NCBI GenBank assembly: GCA_028292485.1
Contig: JAQGMG010000035.1
Span: forward strand, 33,186 to 97,185
Reading direction: 5' to 3'
Length of the DNA: 64,000 nucleotides
Source: Rhodocyclales bacterium
GTDB taxonomy: Bacteria > Pseudomonadota > Gammaproteobacteria > Burkholderiales > Rhodocyclaceae
Position numbers and translations under genes: made by a program. Position 1 is the first letter of the stretch. Every line of letters begins with the position of its first letter. Of this stretch, positions 54,033 to 61,718 are shown one piece after another. The notes beneath the pieces are model-generated. The model did not search any database and had not been told where the DNA came from. It saw only the letters and a list, made by a program, of their open reading frames with translations.

Positions 54033-55670
54033 TTACGTGATATCACGATCCTTTGTCTCCGGGAGGAATAGCGTACCGATCACGGCAGTCATCACAGCAA
54101 CTACGATTGGATATAGAAGCCCATGATAAATATTGCCGGACGCCACCACCATGCCAACACCAATGGCAGGCAACAGGCCTCCGAACCATCCATTGCCGAT
54201 ATGGTACGGCAGTGACATTGAGGTATAGCGGATACGCGTCGGGAACAATTCAACCAGCCATGCTGCAATGGGGCCATAGACCATGGTCACATAAAGCACG
54301 AGGATCGCCAGCAGAGCAATCACAGCCGGTTTGTTAACCTTGCTCATGTCCGCCTTTTCAGGATAGCCCGCGTCTTTCAATGCAGCACCCAGATCCTTCG
54401 CGAATGCATCTCCCTTCGTTTTGGCGTCAGGTTTTGGAAGGCCGGTCCCTTCATAGCTGCTGACTACCCTGTCACCAATCTTGATCTGCGCAACCGAGCC
54501 AGCCGCCGCGTCCACTTTGACATAGTTAACGGAGCGTTTAGCGAGTGCGCCGGTTGCGATGTCGCATGAGCTGGTGAATTTGCGCTTCCCGATCGGATCG
54601 AATTGTACCGAGCAGGTAGCCGGATCAGCAGTCACTGTCACCGTATTGTTTTGCTGTGCTAGATACAGGTCGGGATTGCCGTATTGCGTTAGCGCACTGA
54701 AGATCGGAATGTAGGTAGCCGCTGCAAGGATGCAACCTATCATGATGATCGGCTTGCGCCCGATGCGGTCGGACAATGAACCGAATACGACAAAAAACGG
54801 CGTTGCAATCAGGAGTGCTGCTGCGAGCATGAGATTCGTTGTATTGAGATCCAGCTTCAAGGTATTAAGCATGAAAATCTGCGCATAAAACTGACCGCAA
54901 TACCAGACTACCGCCTGACCAGCCGTTGCGCCGAACAGCGCCAGCAATACGATCTTGGCGTTACCCCAGCGTAGAAAGGATTCGGTCAAGGGAGCCTTTG
55001 AAGATTTGCCTTCGGCCTTCATGCGCTGGAAGACCGGGGACTCATGCAGTTTCATACGAATATAGACAGAAATGATGAGCAGAAGAATCGAGATGAGGAA
55101 CGGCAAGCGCCATCCATCTGCCTCAAAAAACTCTTTGGACATCAGCATGCGGCAGAGCGTGATGACAATCAGTGACAGGAAAAGTCCAAGCGTTGCCGTT
55201 GTCTGAATCCAGCTCGTGAAATAGCCTCGCTTGCCTTTCGGAGCATGCTCGGCCACGTAGGTTGCCGCACCACCATATTCACCGCCCAGTGCGAGCCCCT
55301 GTAGCAAACGCAGAGCAATAAGCAGGATTGGTGCTGCGACGCCGATGCTGGCATAGGTTGGCAATATCCCGACCGCCGCAGTCGAGAAGCCCATGATCAG
55401 GATAGTCATTAGAAAAGTGTATTTGCGTCCGATCATGTCTCCCAAGCGCCCGAAAATAATGGCGCCAAATGGGCGAACGATGAAACCTGCAGCGAAAGTA
55501 CAGAGCGAAAACACCAGGCTTCCGGTTTCATCAAGACCGGCGGAGAAATTTGCACCTATCACCGAAGCTAGCGTAATGAACAGATAGAAGTCGTACCACT
55601 CGAATACGGTACCGAGTGAGGATGCGAAAATGACTGTGCGCTCCTCCTTGGTGATGCCTTCTTGAGCCAT
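54033..55670 (-). CDS. MHS-family MFS permease
   Basis: Predicted 545-aa major facilitator of the metabolite:H+ symporter (MHS) family, with 12 transmembrane helices. The N-terminal GTVFEWYDFYLFITLAS and the loop FGRLGDMIGRKYTFLMTILI are characteristic, as is LQGLALGGEYGGAATYVAEH. MHS members carry organic acids, betaine, shikimate or alpha-ketoglutarate. An extra soluble segment of about 100 residues (TVTADPATCSVQFDPIG ... PDAKTKGDAFAKDLGAALKD) lies in the second half, longer than in typical MHS proteins, and may be periplasmic. The start at 55670 (MAQEGITKEERTVIFASSLG) fits. It has its own terminator. Confidence 0.9.
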   Translation of the reverse strand: MAQEGITKEERTVIFASSLGTVFEWYDFYLFITLASVIGANFSAGLDETGSLVFSLCTFAAGFIVRPFGAIIFGRLGDMIGRKYTFLMTILIMGFSTAAVGILPTYASIGVAAPILLIALRLLQGLALGGEYGGAATYVAEHAPKGKRGYFTSWIQTTATLGLFLSLIVITLCRMLMSKEFFEADGWRLPFLISILLLIISVYIRMKLHESPVFQRMKAEGKSSKAPLTESFLRWGNAKIVLLALFGATAGQAVVWYCGQFYAQIFMLNTLKLDLNTTNLMLAAALLIATPFFVVFGSLSDRIGRKPIIMIGCILAAATYIPIFSALTQYGNPDLYLAQQNNTVTVTADPATCSVQFDPIGKRKFTSSCDIATGALAKRSVNYVKVDAAAGSVAQIKIGDRVVSSYEGTGLPKPDAKTKGDAFAKDLGAALKDAGYPEKADMSKVNKPAVIALLAILVLYVTMVYGPIAAWLVELFPTRIRYTSMSLPYHIGNGWFGGLLPAIGVGMVVASGNIYHGLLYPIVVAVMTAVIGTLFLPETKDRDIT

Positions 55671-55989
55671 GAAAATCTCCTCTAGTGGTGTAGCGTCCGG
55701 GCACCGGTTCTATCGAGCTCCTCGATCCATGTGAAGGAAAAAGCACAGCTCTGATCCAGAAGGTGCTGCTGTCAGACTAGAAGTCCATGCTTACTCGCAG
55801 CTTACGCGTTTAGCATGCGGCGCAGCATTTGAATGGCAGCCATGACCTTTGAGGCAGGAGAACACTTGCGTTGCGCAGATGCTGCGCCGCACGACAGACA
55901 AGCCCAATTGGCAGCGCCCGACCACGCGGAGCGAGCCTCGCGCGACCTATAATGGAGGCCTGCCGGTCTTCCTGAGCTTCAATTCCACG
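55671..55989. other. 319-bp divergent gap with no gene recognised
   Basis: No supported gene, RNA or repeat was seen between the permease and ferredoxin genes. A TATAAT box occurs at 55948-55953, 36 bp before the ferredoxin start, but no convincing -35 element lies 16-18 bp ahead of it. Promoters for both divergent units are expected here. Confidence 0.4.
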
Positions 55990-56301
55990 ATGAGCCAATA
56001 CTTCAAGCACCACGTGTTTTTTTGCTGCAACCAGCGCGAAGCTCCCGATACCTGCTGCAACAATCAGGGGGCGAGCAACCTGCAGGGGTATGCCAAGAGC
56101 CGCATTTCTGCGCTAGGCCTCAAGGGCAAAGGCAACATCCGCATCAACAAGGCGGGCTGCCTCGATCGATGCGACGAGGGGCCTGTGCTGGTGGTTTACC
56201 CCGACGGCGTGTGGTACACCTATGTCGATGAATCGGATATCGATGAGATCATCAGCGAGCATCTGCAACATGGCCGCGTCGTGGAACGTCTGAAAATATG
56301 A
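55990..56301 (+). CDS. Thioredoxin-like [2Fe-2S] ferredoxin
   Basis: Predicted 103-aa small ferredoxin. The four expected Cys ligands are in the MSQYFKHHVFFCCNQREAPD start and in the INKAGCLDRCDEGPVLVVYP segment. The fold is like the NuoE C-terminal domain and the Azotobacter shethna-type protein. An electron-transfer role is likely; the redox partner is unknown. ATG 55990 is the family start; the open frame upstream lacks similarity. Its TGA overlaps the start of the next gene (ATGA). Confidence 0.9.
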   Translation: MSQYFKHHVFFCCNQREAPDTCCNNQGASNLQGYAKSRISALGLKGKGNIRINKAGCLDRCDEGPVLVVYPDGVWYTYVDESDIDEIISEHLQHGRVVERLKI

Positions 56302-56969
56302 CAGTCGCAAAGCCGGCAAGCATGCAGGCAGAACTGGTTGAAGGACCCGTTGGCCCCATTGAGGTACTTGTCGATGCCGCCGCTGTGCCGCACGGCATCG
56401 CGCTGGTCACACACCCTCACCCCTTGTTTGGCGGCGCCAATACCAACAAGGTGGCCTATACATTGGCCCGCACGCTGCGGGATCTTGGCTATCACGCGCT
56501 GCGGCCCAATTTCCGCGGCGTGGGCAAGACAGCGGGCACACACGACAACGGCCAGGGCGAAACTGCGGACATGCTCGCCGTGCTGGCTTGGGCACAGCGG
56601 CGCTGGCCGGACCTGAGCGCGGCGCCAGTGGTGCTGGCCGGCTTCTCTTTCGGTGCCTATGTTCAGACCCGCGTGGCGCAGAGCCTGGCCGACGCCGGGC
56701 ATCCCGCAAAGCGCCTCATCCTCGTCGGCACCGCTGCCGGGCACGTCGAGGGCGCACGTCAATATGACACAGGGGCGGTCGGCCCCGACACGCTGGTCAT
56801 TCACGGTTCGAAGGATGAAACCGTCCCGCTGCAAAACGTATTGGCCTGGGCCGAGCCGCTGGAGCTACCGGTCGTCGTCGTCGCAGGCGCCGATCACTTC
56901 TTCCACGGGCGCCTGCAGAATATTCGTGACATCATCAATCGCGCGATGCGTGAAAGCATCGACTCCTGA
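56298..56969 (+). CDS. Alpha/beta hydrolase, short DUF-type serine hydrolase
   Basis: Predicted 223-aa alpha/beta hydrolase resembling the small YfcF-adjacent or CocE-unrelated group typified by LVTHPHPLFGGANTNKVAYT. The nucleophile elbow reads LAGFSFGAYVQTRVAQ (Ser), the acid is in VIHGSKDETVPLQN and the His in GADHFFHGRL. The HPHPLFGG element is the most telling mark. Substrate unknown. The ATG overlaps the ferredoxin stop, so the two are co-translated; a GST gene follows 13 bp later, giving a three-gene set. Confidence 0.9.
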   Translation: MTVAKPASMQAELVEGPVGPIEVLVDAAAVPHGIALVTHPHPLFGGANTNKVAYTLARTLRDLGYHALRPNFRGVGKTAGTHDNGQGETADMLAVLAWAQRRWPDLSAAPVVLAGFSFGAYVQTRVAQSLADAGHPAKRLILVGTAAGHVEGARQYDTGAVGPDTLVIHGSKDETVPLQNVLAWAEPLELPVVVVAGADHFFHGRLQNIRDIINRAMRESIDS

Positions 56970-56982
56970 AAGCGGCACACCC

Positions 56983-57621
56983 ATGAAGCTCATTGGATCC
57001 CTTACCAGCCCGTATGTCCGGAAGATTCGCGTGGCACTTCTTGAAAAGAATCTGCCTTTCGAATTCGTCGTCGACTCGCCGTGGGAAACCAGTACCCATG
57101 TTCCGGATTTCAATCCCCTGGGCAAGGTGCCAGCCCTCGTCACCGACGATGGCGAGACCCTGTTCGATTCGAACATCATCGCCGAATATATTGAACTGAT
57201 GACCGAGCTGAAGGCTGCGTCGCCCAATGCAGCAAGCGGACTGCAGTTGTTCCCGAACGATCGCCTGGCGGCACTACGCGTACGCCAGCTGGTCATGCTG
57301 GCAGACGGCATCGGCGATGCAGGCGTCAATATCTTCCTTGAGAACCGTCGTCCGGCAGACAAACAATATACTGAATGGATAGAGCGTCAGACTGGCAAGA
57401 TCACTCGTGGCCTTGATGCGCTTGAACGCCACGCCAGTGCTGGCTCCCGGTTGGGCAGCGACAAGCTGAACCTTGCCGATGTCGCTGCTGGCTGCATGCT
57501 GCTATGGCTTGACTTGCGTCTGGCCAGCCTCAACTGGCGCGAGGGTCACCCCGCGCTCACATCTCTGGTCGACAGGCTCGCGGCACGCCCGAGCTTTCAG
57601 CAAACCACACCGCCCCTGTAA
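56983..57621 (+). CDS. Glutathione S-transferase family protein
   Basis: Predicted 212-aa GST. The N-terminal thioredoxin-like domain reads MKLIGSLTSPYVRKIRVALL, with SPYVRK as the active-site region, then FNPLGKVPALVTDDGETLFD and SNIIAEYIEL. The C-terminal all-helix domain includes RLAALRVRQLVMLADGIGDA and KLNLADVAAGCMLLWLDLRL. It lacks the Cys of glutaredoxin-like GSTs at position 10, with Ser there, so it is probably a Ser/Tyr type. It is third in the ferredoxin-hydrolase-GST set; substrate unknown. Confidence 0.92.
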   Translation: MKLIGSLTSPYVRKIRVALLEKNLPFEFVVDSPWETSTHVPDFNPLGKVPALVTDDGETLFDSNIIAEYIELMTELKAASPNAASGLQLFPNDRLAALRVRQLVMLADGIGDAGVNIFLENRRPADKQYTEWIERQTGKITRGLDALERHASAGSRLGSDKLNLADVAAGCMLLWLDLRLASLNWREGHPALTSLVDRLAARPSFQQTTPPL

Positions 57622-57694
57622 ACACATTTACAGGAACCCGAACCCGCCCCCAGCGAAGCTGGCGAAGTGCCGGCACTCAATCGAAAGCGAATTT

Positions 57695-58243
57695 ATGAAT
57701 AAAACATATACGGTCCTGTTTGCGTTGCTTGCAGCCAGCCTGCTGCAGGCAGCACAAGCCGACGAGCTAACTGCCGCCAAGAAGGCGGACATCGTCAAGA
57801 TGCTCAGCCTCAATGGCACGGAGCGTGTCGTCGAACCCTTTGCGATGATGGTGACGCAGAGCTATATGCAACAGCTACGCAACTGCAACAACTGTTCGCC
57901 CAAGATTCCCGATGTGGTGCGCGCGACAACACAGGCAACGCTCTCGGCCCATGTCAATGGCGAGGGTGGGCTGATCGAGCGACAAGTGCCGGTTTATCAC
58001 CAGCATTTTTCACACGCTGAGATCAAGCAGATGCTCGCGTTCTACAGCTCGCCCATCGGCAGAAAACTCGTTGCCGCATCGAACGAGCTGACGCGGGGCA
58101 ATATCGAGGCCAGCCAGCAGTGGCTGACCGAAGTAGCGCCAGAAGTGAAACAGCGTGTCGACGCGGCGCTGACCAAGGCGGGTATCAAGCCAACCCTGCC
58201 GGGTTCGCCGCCGCCGAGCGTGCTGCAGTCGTCGCCTAAATAG
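57695..58243 (+). CDS. DUF2059 exported protein
   Basis: Predicted 182-aa periplasmic protein of the DUF2059 family. It has a signal peptide (MNKTYTVLFALLAASLLQAA then QADE), a helical start (AAKKADIVKMLSLNGTERVV), and the family core VPVYHQHFSHAEIKQMLAFY then SSPIGRKLVAASNELTR. The C-terminus is rich in Pro and Ser. The pair CNNC (residues around 63-66) may form a disulfide or metal site and is not usual in the family. Role unknown. It lies 73 bp after the GST gene. Confidence 0.87.
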   Translation: MNKTYTVLFALLAASLLQAAQADELTAAKKADIVKMLSLNGTERVVEPFAMMVTQSYMQQLRNCNNCSPKIPDVVRATTQATLSAHVNGEGGLIERQVPVYHQHFSHAEIKQMLAFYSSPIGRKLVAASNELTRGNIEASQQWLTEVAPEVKQRVDAALTKAGIKPTLPGSPPPSVLQSSPK

Positions 58244-58292
58244 CCGATACCGCTATCCGGGATCGATCCTTCAACCACATGAGAGCGCGCCG

Positions 58293-58622
58293 ATGCAATC
58301 GAACTCTGCCCTGCTGGTGATGACTACCGCGCCGGATGCCGCGACGGCCCAGAAAATTGCCCGCGCCCTGGTGGAACGCCGGCTCGCCGCCTGTGTCAAC
58401 ATCCTCGCGCCTTGCCAGTCGGTGTACAACTGGCAAGGCGCGGTGGAGGACTCGAACGAAGTGCCGATGCTGATCAAGACCACGGCTGCTCGTTACGGGG
58501 CACTGGAAGCTGCGATCACGGCGATACACCCGTACGAGGTGCCCGAGATCGTCGCGCTACCGCTGTCGCATGGGCTGCCGGAATATCTGAATTGGGTCGT
58601 CGCTGAAACACATCACGATTGA
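58293..58622 (+). CDS. cutA: Divalent cation tolerance protein CutA
   Basis: Trimeric ferredoxin-like protein linked to divalent-metal tolerance and to DsbD/cytochrome assembly regions. The 109-aa product reads ALLVMTTAPDAATAQKIARA, LVERRLAACVNILAPCQSVY and NWQGAVEDSNEVPMLIKTTA, followed by HPYEVPEIVALPLSHGLPEY. All are standard CutA blocks. The ATG at 58293 fits. It is directly upstream of dsbD, as in many Proteobacteria where cutA and dsbD are adjacent. Confidence 0.95.
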   Translation: MQSNSALLVMTTAPDAATAQKIARALVERRLAACVNILAPCQSVYNWQGAVEDSNEVPMLIKTTAARYGALEAAITAIHPYEVPEIVALPLSHGLPEYLNWVVAETHHD

Positions 58623-58703
58623 TCGGGCAGCACCGGGCAACTCCGTCGCGTCGAATTCGTATCAAATTCGCATCAACCAGTATCAAACTTTTTTACAAAA
58701 AAA

Positions 58704-60536
58704 ATGCGTGCGCTGCATCTTCGTCTGGCCCTCTGCTTTTTCCTGAGCCTTGGTTTTTTTTGCCCCGGCGCATACGCCACTGAAGAACCGTTACCACCCG
58801 AGCAGGCTTTCGCCATGAAGGCGTCGTTACTCGACGAGAAAATGGCCGAGATTCGCTTCGACATCGCGCCTGGCTATTACCTGTATCTCAACAAATTCAA
58901 ATACGCCACCGAGCCGGGCGGTGCCGTGGGCAGCACGCCGCAATACCCGCAGGGCGAGATGCACGAGGACAAGTTCTTCGGCAAGCAAACGATTTTTCGT
59001 GGCGTGCTCACCATCCACTTGCCTGTCTCAATACCCGGTGCCAGCGACGGCAAGCCACCCAGGCTCATCGTGACCGCACAGGGCTGCTCGGAACGCCTGG
59101 GCGTTTGCTATCCACCGAATGATTTTGCCGCCGATCTCAAGCTGGCAAACATGAGCCTGATCGCCACACCAAAGGGGGGAGGGCTCATCGGGAGCCTCGG
59201 CACCGCGCCACTGCAGATGGACCGCCCTGCGGATTCAGCGACGGTTGTAGATGTCCCGACAGCACCGGAGGATGACCCGGACAGCATTGCAAACCTGCTG
59301 AGCGCCGGAAAGACGTTCCCGGTATTGCTGAGCTTCTTCGGTTTCGGCTTGTTGCTGGCTTTTACGCCTTGCATGCTGCCAATGATTCCAATCCTGTCGG
59401 GCATCGTCGTTGGCCAGGGCGAACGTATCAGTCGCCCGCGGGCATTCACGCTCAGCAGCGCTTATGTCATAGGCATGGCGGTCACCTATGCCATGGCTGG
59501 CGTCGCCGCAGGTCGCTCAGGGATGCTGTTGAGCACCTGGCTGCAGAACATCTGGGTACTTGCAGCCTTTGGCCTGATCTTCGTTGTTTTGGCCTTGTCC
59601 ATGTTCGGCTTGTTCACATTGCAGTTGCCGACCAGGCTACAGACCCGTGTGTCCGGCCTGGCTCATCGCCAAAGCGGTTCGCTGTGGGGTGTGGCAATGA
59701 TGGGAGCCTTGTCGGCATTGATCGTCGGCCCATGCATGGCTGCCCCGCTGGCGGGTACCCTGCTGTTCATCGCACAAACCGGTAATGCAGTGCTGGGAGG
59801 GCTGGCGTTGTTTGCGCTTGCCATTGGCATGGGCACGCCACTTATCGGCATTGGCGTGATGGCGCGGCACTGGTTACCCCAGCCCGGCCCGTGGATGGAC
59901 GGTGTCAAACACTTCTTCGGTATCGTACTGCTCGGAACCGCGCTCTGGCTTATCGCGCCGGTCTTGCCGCCTACTGTTTCCTGGGGCTTGCTTGTCGCCT
60001 TGATCGCGATCGTCGGATGGCTCGTGTGGCGATTTGCGCGAGATATGAAACGCAGCGGATCGCGCCGCAGCGGCTTCACGCTGGCGGGCATATTGTTCGC
60101 GGCGAGCATTGGGCTATTGCTGACCGGGCTGGTGCGGCCCGACACCATCGCCGGTAGCGAACCCGCACCCGGCTTCGAGCGAGTACGCGATATTGCCGAG
60201 CTCGACACACGTATCAAGGCAAGCGCGATTGCCGGCAAGCCGGTGATGCTCGATTTTTACGCCGACTGGTGCGTGAGTTGCAAGGAGATGGAGCACTACA
60301 CGTTCAGCGACCCGAAAATCGCGGCACAACTTGGCAACTTCACATTGCTGCGAGCGGATGTGACCGGCAATAGTGCCGATGATCGCGCGCTGCTCAAACG
60401 CTTTGGCCTGTTCGGGCCGCCAGGCATCGTGTTCTTCGACACTGCCGGGCAGGAACGCAAGGACGTGCGGGTGATCGGCTACCAGCGTGCCAAACGTTTC
60501 AGCGGCACGCTTGCAAAGGCCATGACGAACGAATAG
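58704..60536 (+). CDS. dsbD: Thiol:disulfide interchange protein DsbD
   Basis: Inner-membrane electron carrier that takes reducing power from cytosolic thioredoxin to periplasmic DsbC/CcmG. The 610-aa product has a signal peptide (LRLALCFFLSLGFFCPGAYA), an N-terminal periplasmic domain with the Cys pair (AQGCSERLGVCYPPNDF), a central eight-helix domain with Cys in FTPCMLPMIPILSGIVVGQG and GPCMAAPLAGTLLF, and a C-terminal thioredoxin domain with the active site DWCVSCKEMEHYTFSD. All six redox cysteines are present. The start at 58704 lies after an A-rich stretch. It follows cutA by 81 bp. Confidence 0.95.
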   Translation: MRALHLRLALCFFLSLGFFCPGAYATEEPLPPEQAFAMKASLLDEKMAEIRFDIAPGYYLYLNKFKYATEPGGAVGSTPQYPQGEMHEDKFFGKQTIFRGVLTIHLPVSIPGASDGKPPRLIVTAQGCSERLGVCYPPNDFAADLKLANMSLIATPKGGGLIGSLGTAPLQMDRPADSATVVDVPTAPEDDPDSIANLLSAGKTFPVLLSFFGFGLLLAFTPCMLPMIPILSGIVVGQGERISRPRAFTLSSAYVIGMAVTYAMAGVAAGRSGMLLSTWLQNIWVLAAFGLIFVVLALSMFGLFTLQLPTRLQTRVSGLAHRQSGSLWGVAMMGALSALIVGPCMAAPLAGTLLFIAQTGNAVLGGLALFALAIGMGTPLIGIGVMARHWLPQPGPWMDGVKHFFGIVLLGTALWLIAPVLPPTVSWGLLVALIAIVGWLVWRFARDMKRSGSRRSGFTLAGILFAASIGLLLTGLVRPDTIAGSEPAPGFERVRDIAELDTRIKASAIAGKPVMLDFYADWCVSCKEMEHYTFSDPKIAAQLGNFTLLRADVTGNSADDRALLKRFGLFGPPGIVFFDTAGQERKDVRVIGYQRAKRFSGTLAKAMTNE

Positions 60537-60538
60537 GG

Positions 60539-61456
60539 CTACACATTCAGTGTGCCCTCGCCGATCACCACGGCGGTCCCCCCCACGCGTACACCGGTGA
60601 TACGGCCATCGGCCTTGTCAGCCTCGATATAGAGCTGACTTGGGCGCCCCATGTCGTAGCCCTGCCAGACTTCCCAGCGAAAACTGCCTGTCGCGGCTGG
60701 CTCGCGTACGGCAAGATAGCCTGCCAGCGCCGCAGCAGCCGCACCAGTGGCGGGATCTTCGTAAAAGCCGAACGAAGGTGAAAATACGCGCACATGGATG
60801 CGTGCCCGCTCGACCGGATCGCGAACGAACACGCAGATCGATCCGGCCCAGCTGTTCGCGGCCCACATCTGGTACGACGACATGTCGAGCTGGATATTCG
60901 ACAGGCAGGGTAATCGCTCGAGCGGCACGAAATGAAACGGCACGCCGCAGCTCACAGCGTCCGGCCCGACCTCCCCGTCGAGCACGTCTTCAGGCAGCAA
61001 ACCCACTATGCCAGCAAGGATTTCGGAAGAAAGTCGCGGGCCGAACTGCGGGAGGATCGCCGTCGAGAACTGACAGAATACGGCACGACCGTCACGCACT
61101 TCGATGCGAATCGGCACCGGCCCGACGCCTTCGAGGAAAGTCACCTCGTTGATCCCCTCCTTCAGCGGAATCAGGCCCTGGCTAGCCAGTACGTGTGCCG
61201 TACCGATAGTAGGATGACCGGCAAACGGCAACTCCTTGGCGGGGGCAAAAATCCGCACCCTGCAACAATTGCTTTCGCGCGGCCCGCAAACGAAGGCCGT
61301 TTCGGACAGATTGAACTCGCGCGCGATGCGCTGCATGTCAGCGTCGGACAGATCGTCGCCGTCGGGAAAGACAGCGAGAGGGTTACCGCTGAACGTCTCG
61401 CGCGTAAAAACGTCAGCGATGAAATATCGATGGGGGCGTTTTTCTGATGATTTCAT
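60539..61456 (-). CDS. PhzF-family isomerase-like protein
   Basis: Predicted 305-aa protein of the PhzF phenazine-biosynthesis-like family, which is widespread in organisms that do not make phenazines. Matches are [60 protein letters not shown] and the C-terminal [19 protein letters not shown] with the catalytic-region Asp. The active-site Glu position is conserved (SETAF). No phz genes are nearby. The ATG at 61456 is chosen; a TTG at 61492 is the alternative. It is convergent with dsbD, two bases apart. Confidence 0.9.
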   Translation of the reverse strand: MKSSEKRPHRYFIADVFTRETFSGNPLAVFPDGDDLSDADMQRIAREFNLSETAFVCGPRESNCCRVRIFAPAKELPFAGHPTIGTAHVLASQGLIPLKEGINEVTFLEGVGPVPIRIEVRDGRAVFCQFSTAILPQFGPRLSSEILAGIVGLLPEDVLDGEVGPDAVSCGVPFHFVPLERLPCLSNIQLDMSSYQMWAANSWAGSICVFVRDPVERARIHVRVFSPSFGFYEDPATGAAAAALAGYLAVREPAATGSFRWEVWQGYDMGRPSQLYIEADKADGRITGVRVGGTAVVIGEGTLNV

Positions 61457-61718
61457 GGCATCCGTTGCATTTGCATTCGTACGCTCCGGCAACTTTTGGC
61501 AGTGCCAAATCGTGCGCTTGCCAACTTCTTTTTATCGTTTCTCTGTACCACGCTGTCGCCCTGCACACGTAGTGGTTTTATCTCATTGCGCGATCATTGC
61601 AAAGCGATTTCAAAGCGATTTCGCAGCGCAAGCGCCGAAAAGCTGCACACATGCGCCGGGCGGCTTAAAATGGGCAGCTTCGCTCTTCAGGAGCGGCTTC
61701 ACCACCGGTCGCGCACGC

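Noticed and set aside
55940..55960. Sigma-70 promoter for the ferredoxin gene
   Set aside because: TATAAT is present, but no acceptable -35 hexamer is 16-18 bp ahead, so I do not call a promoter.
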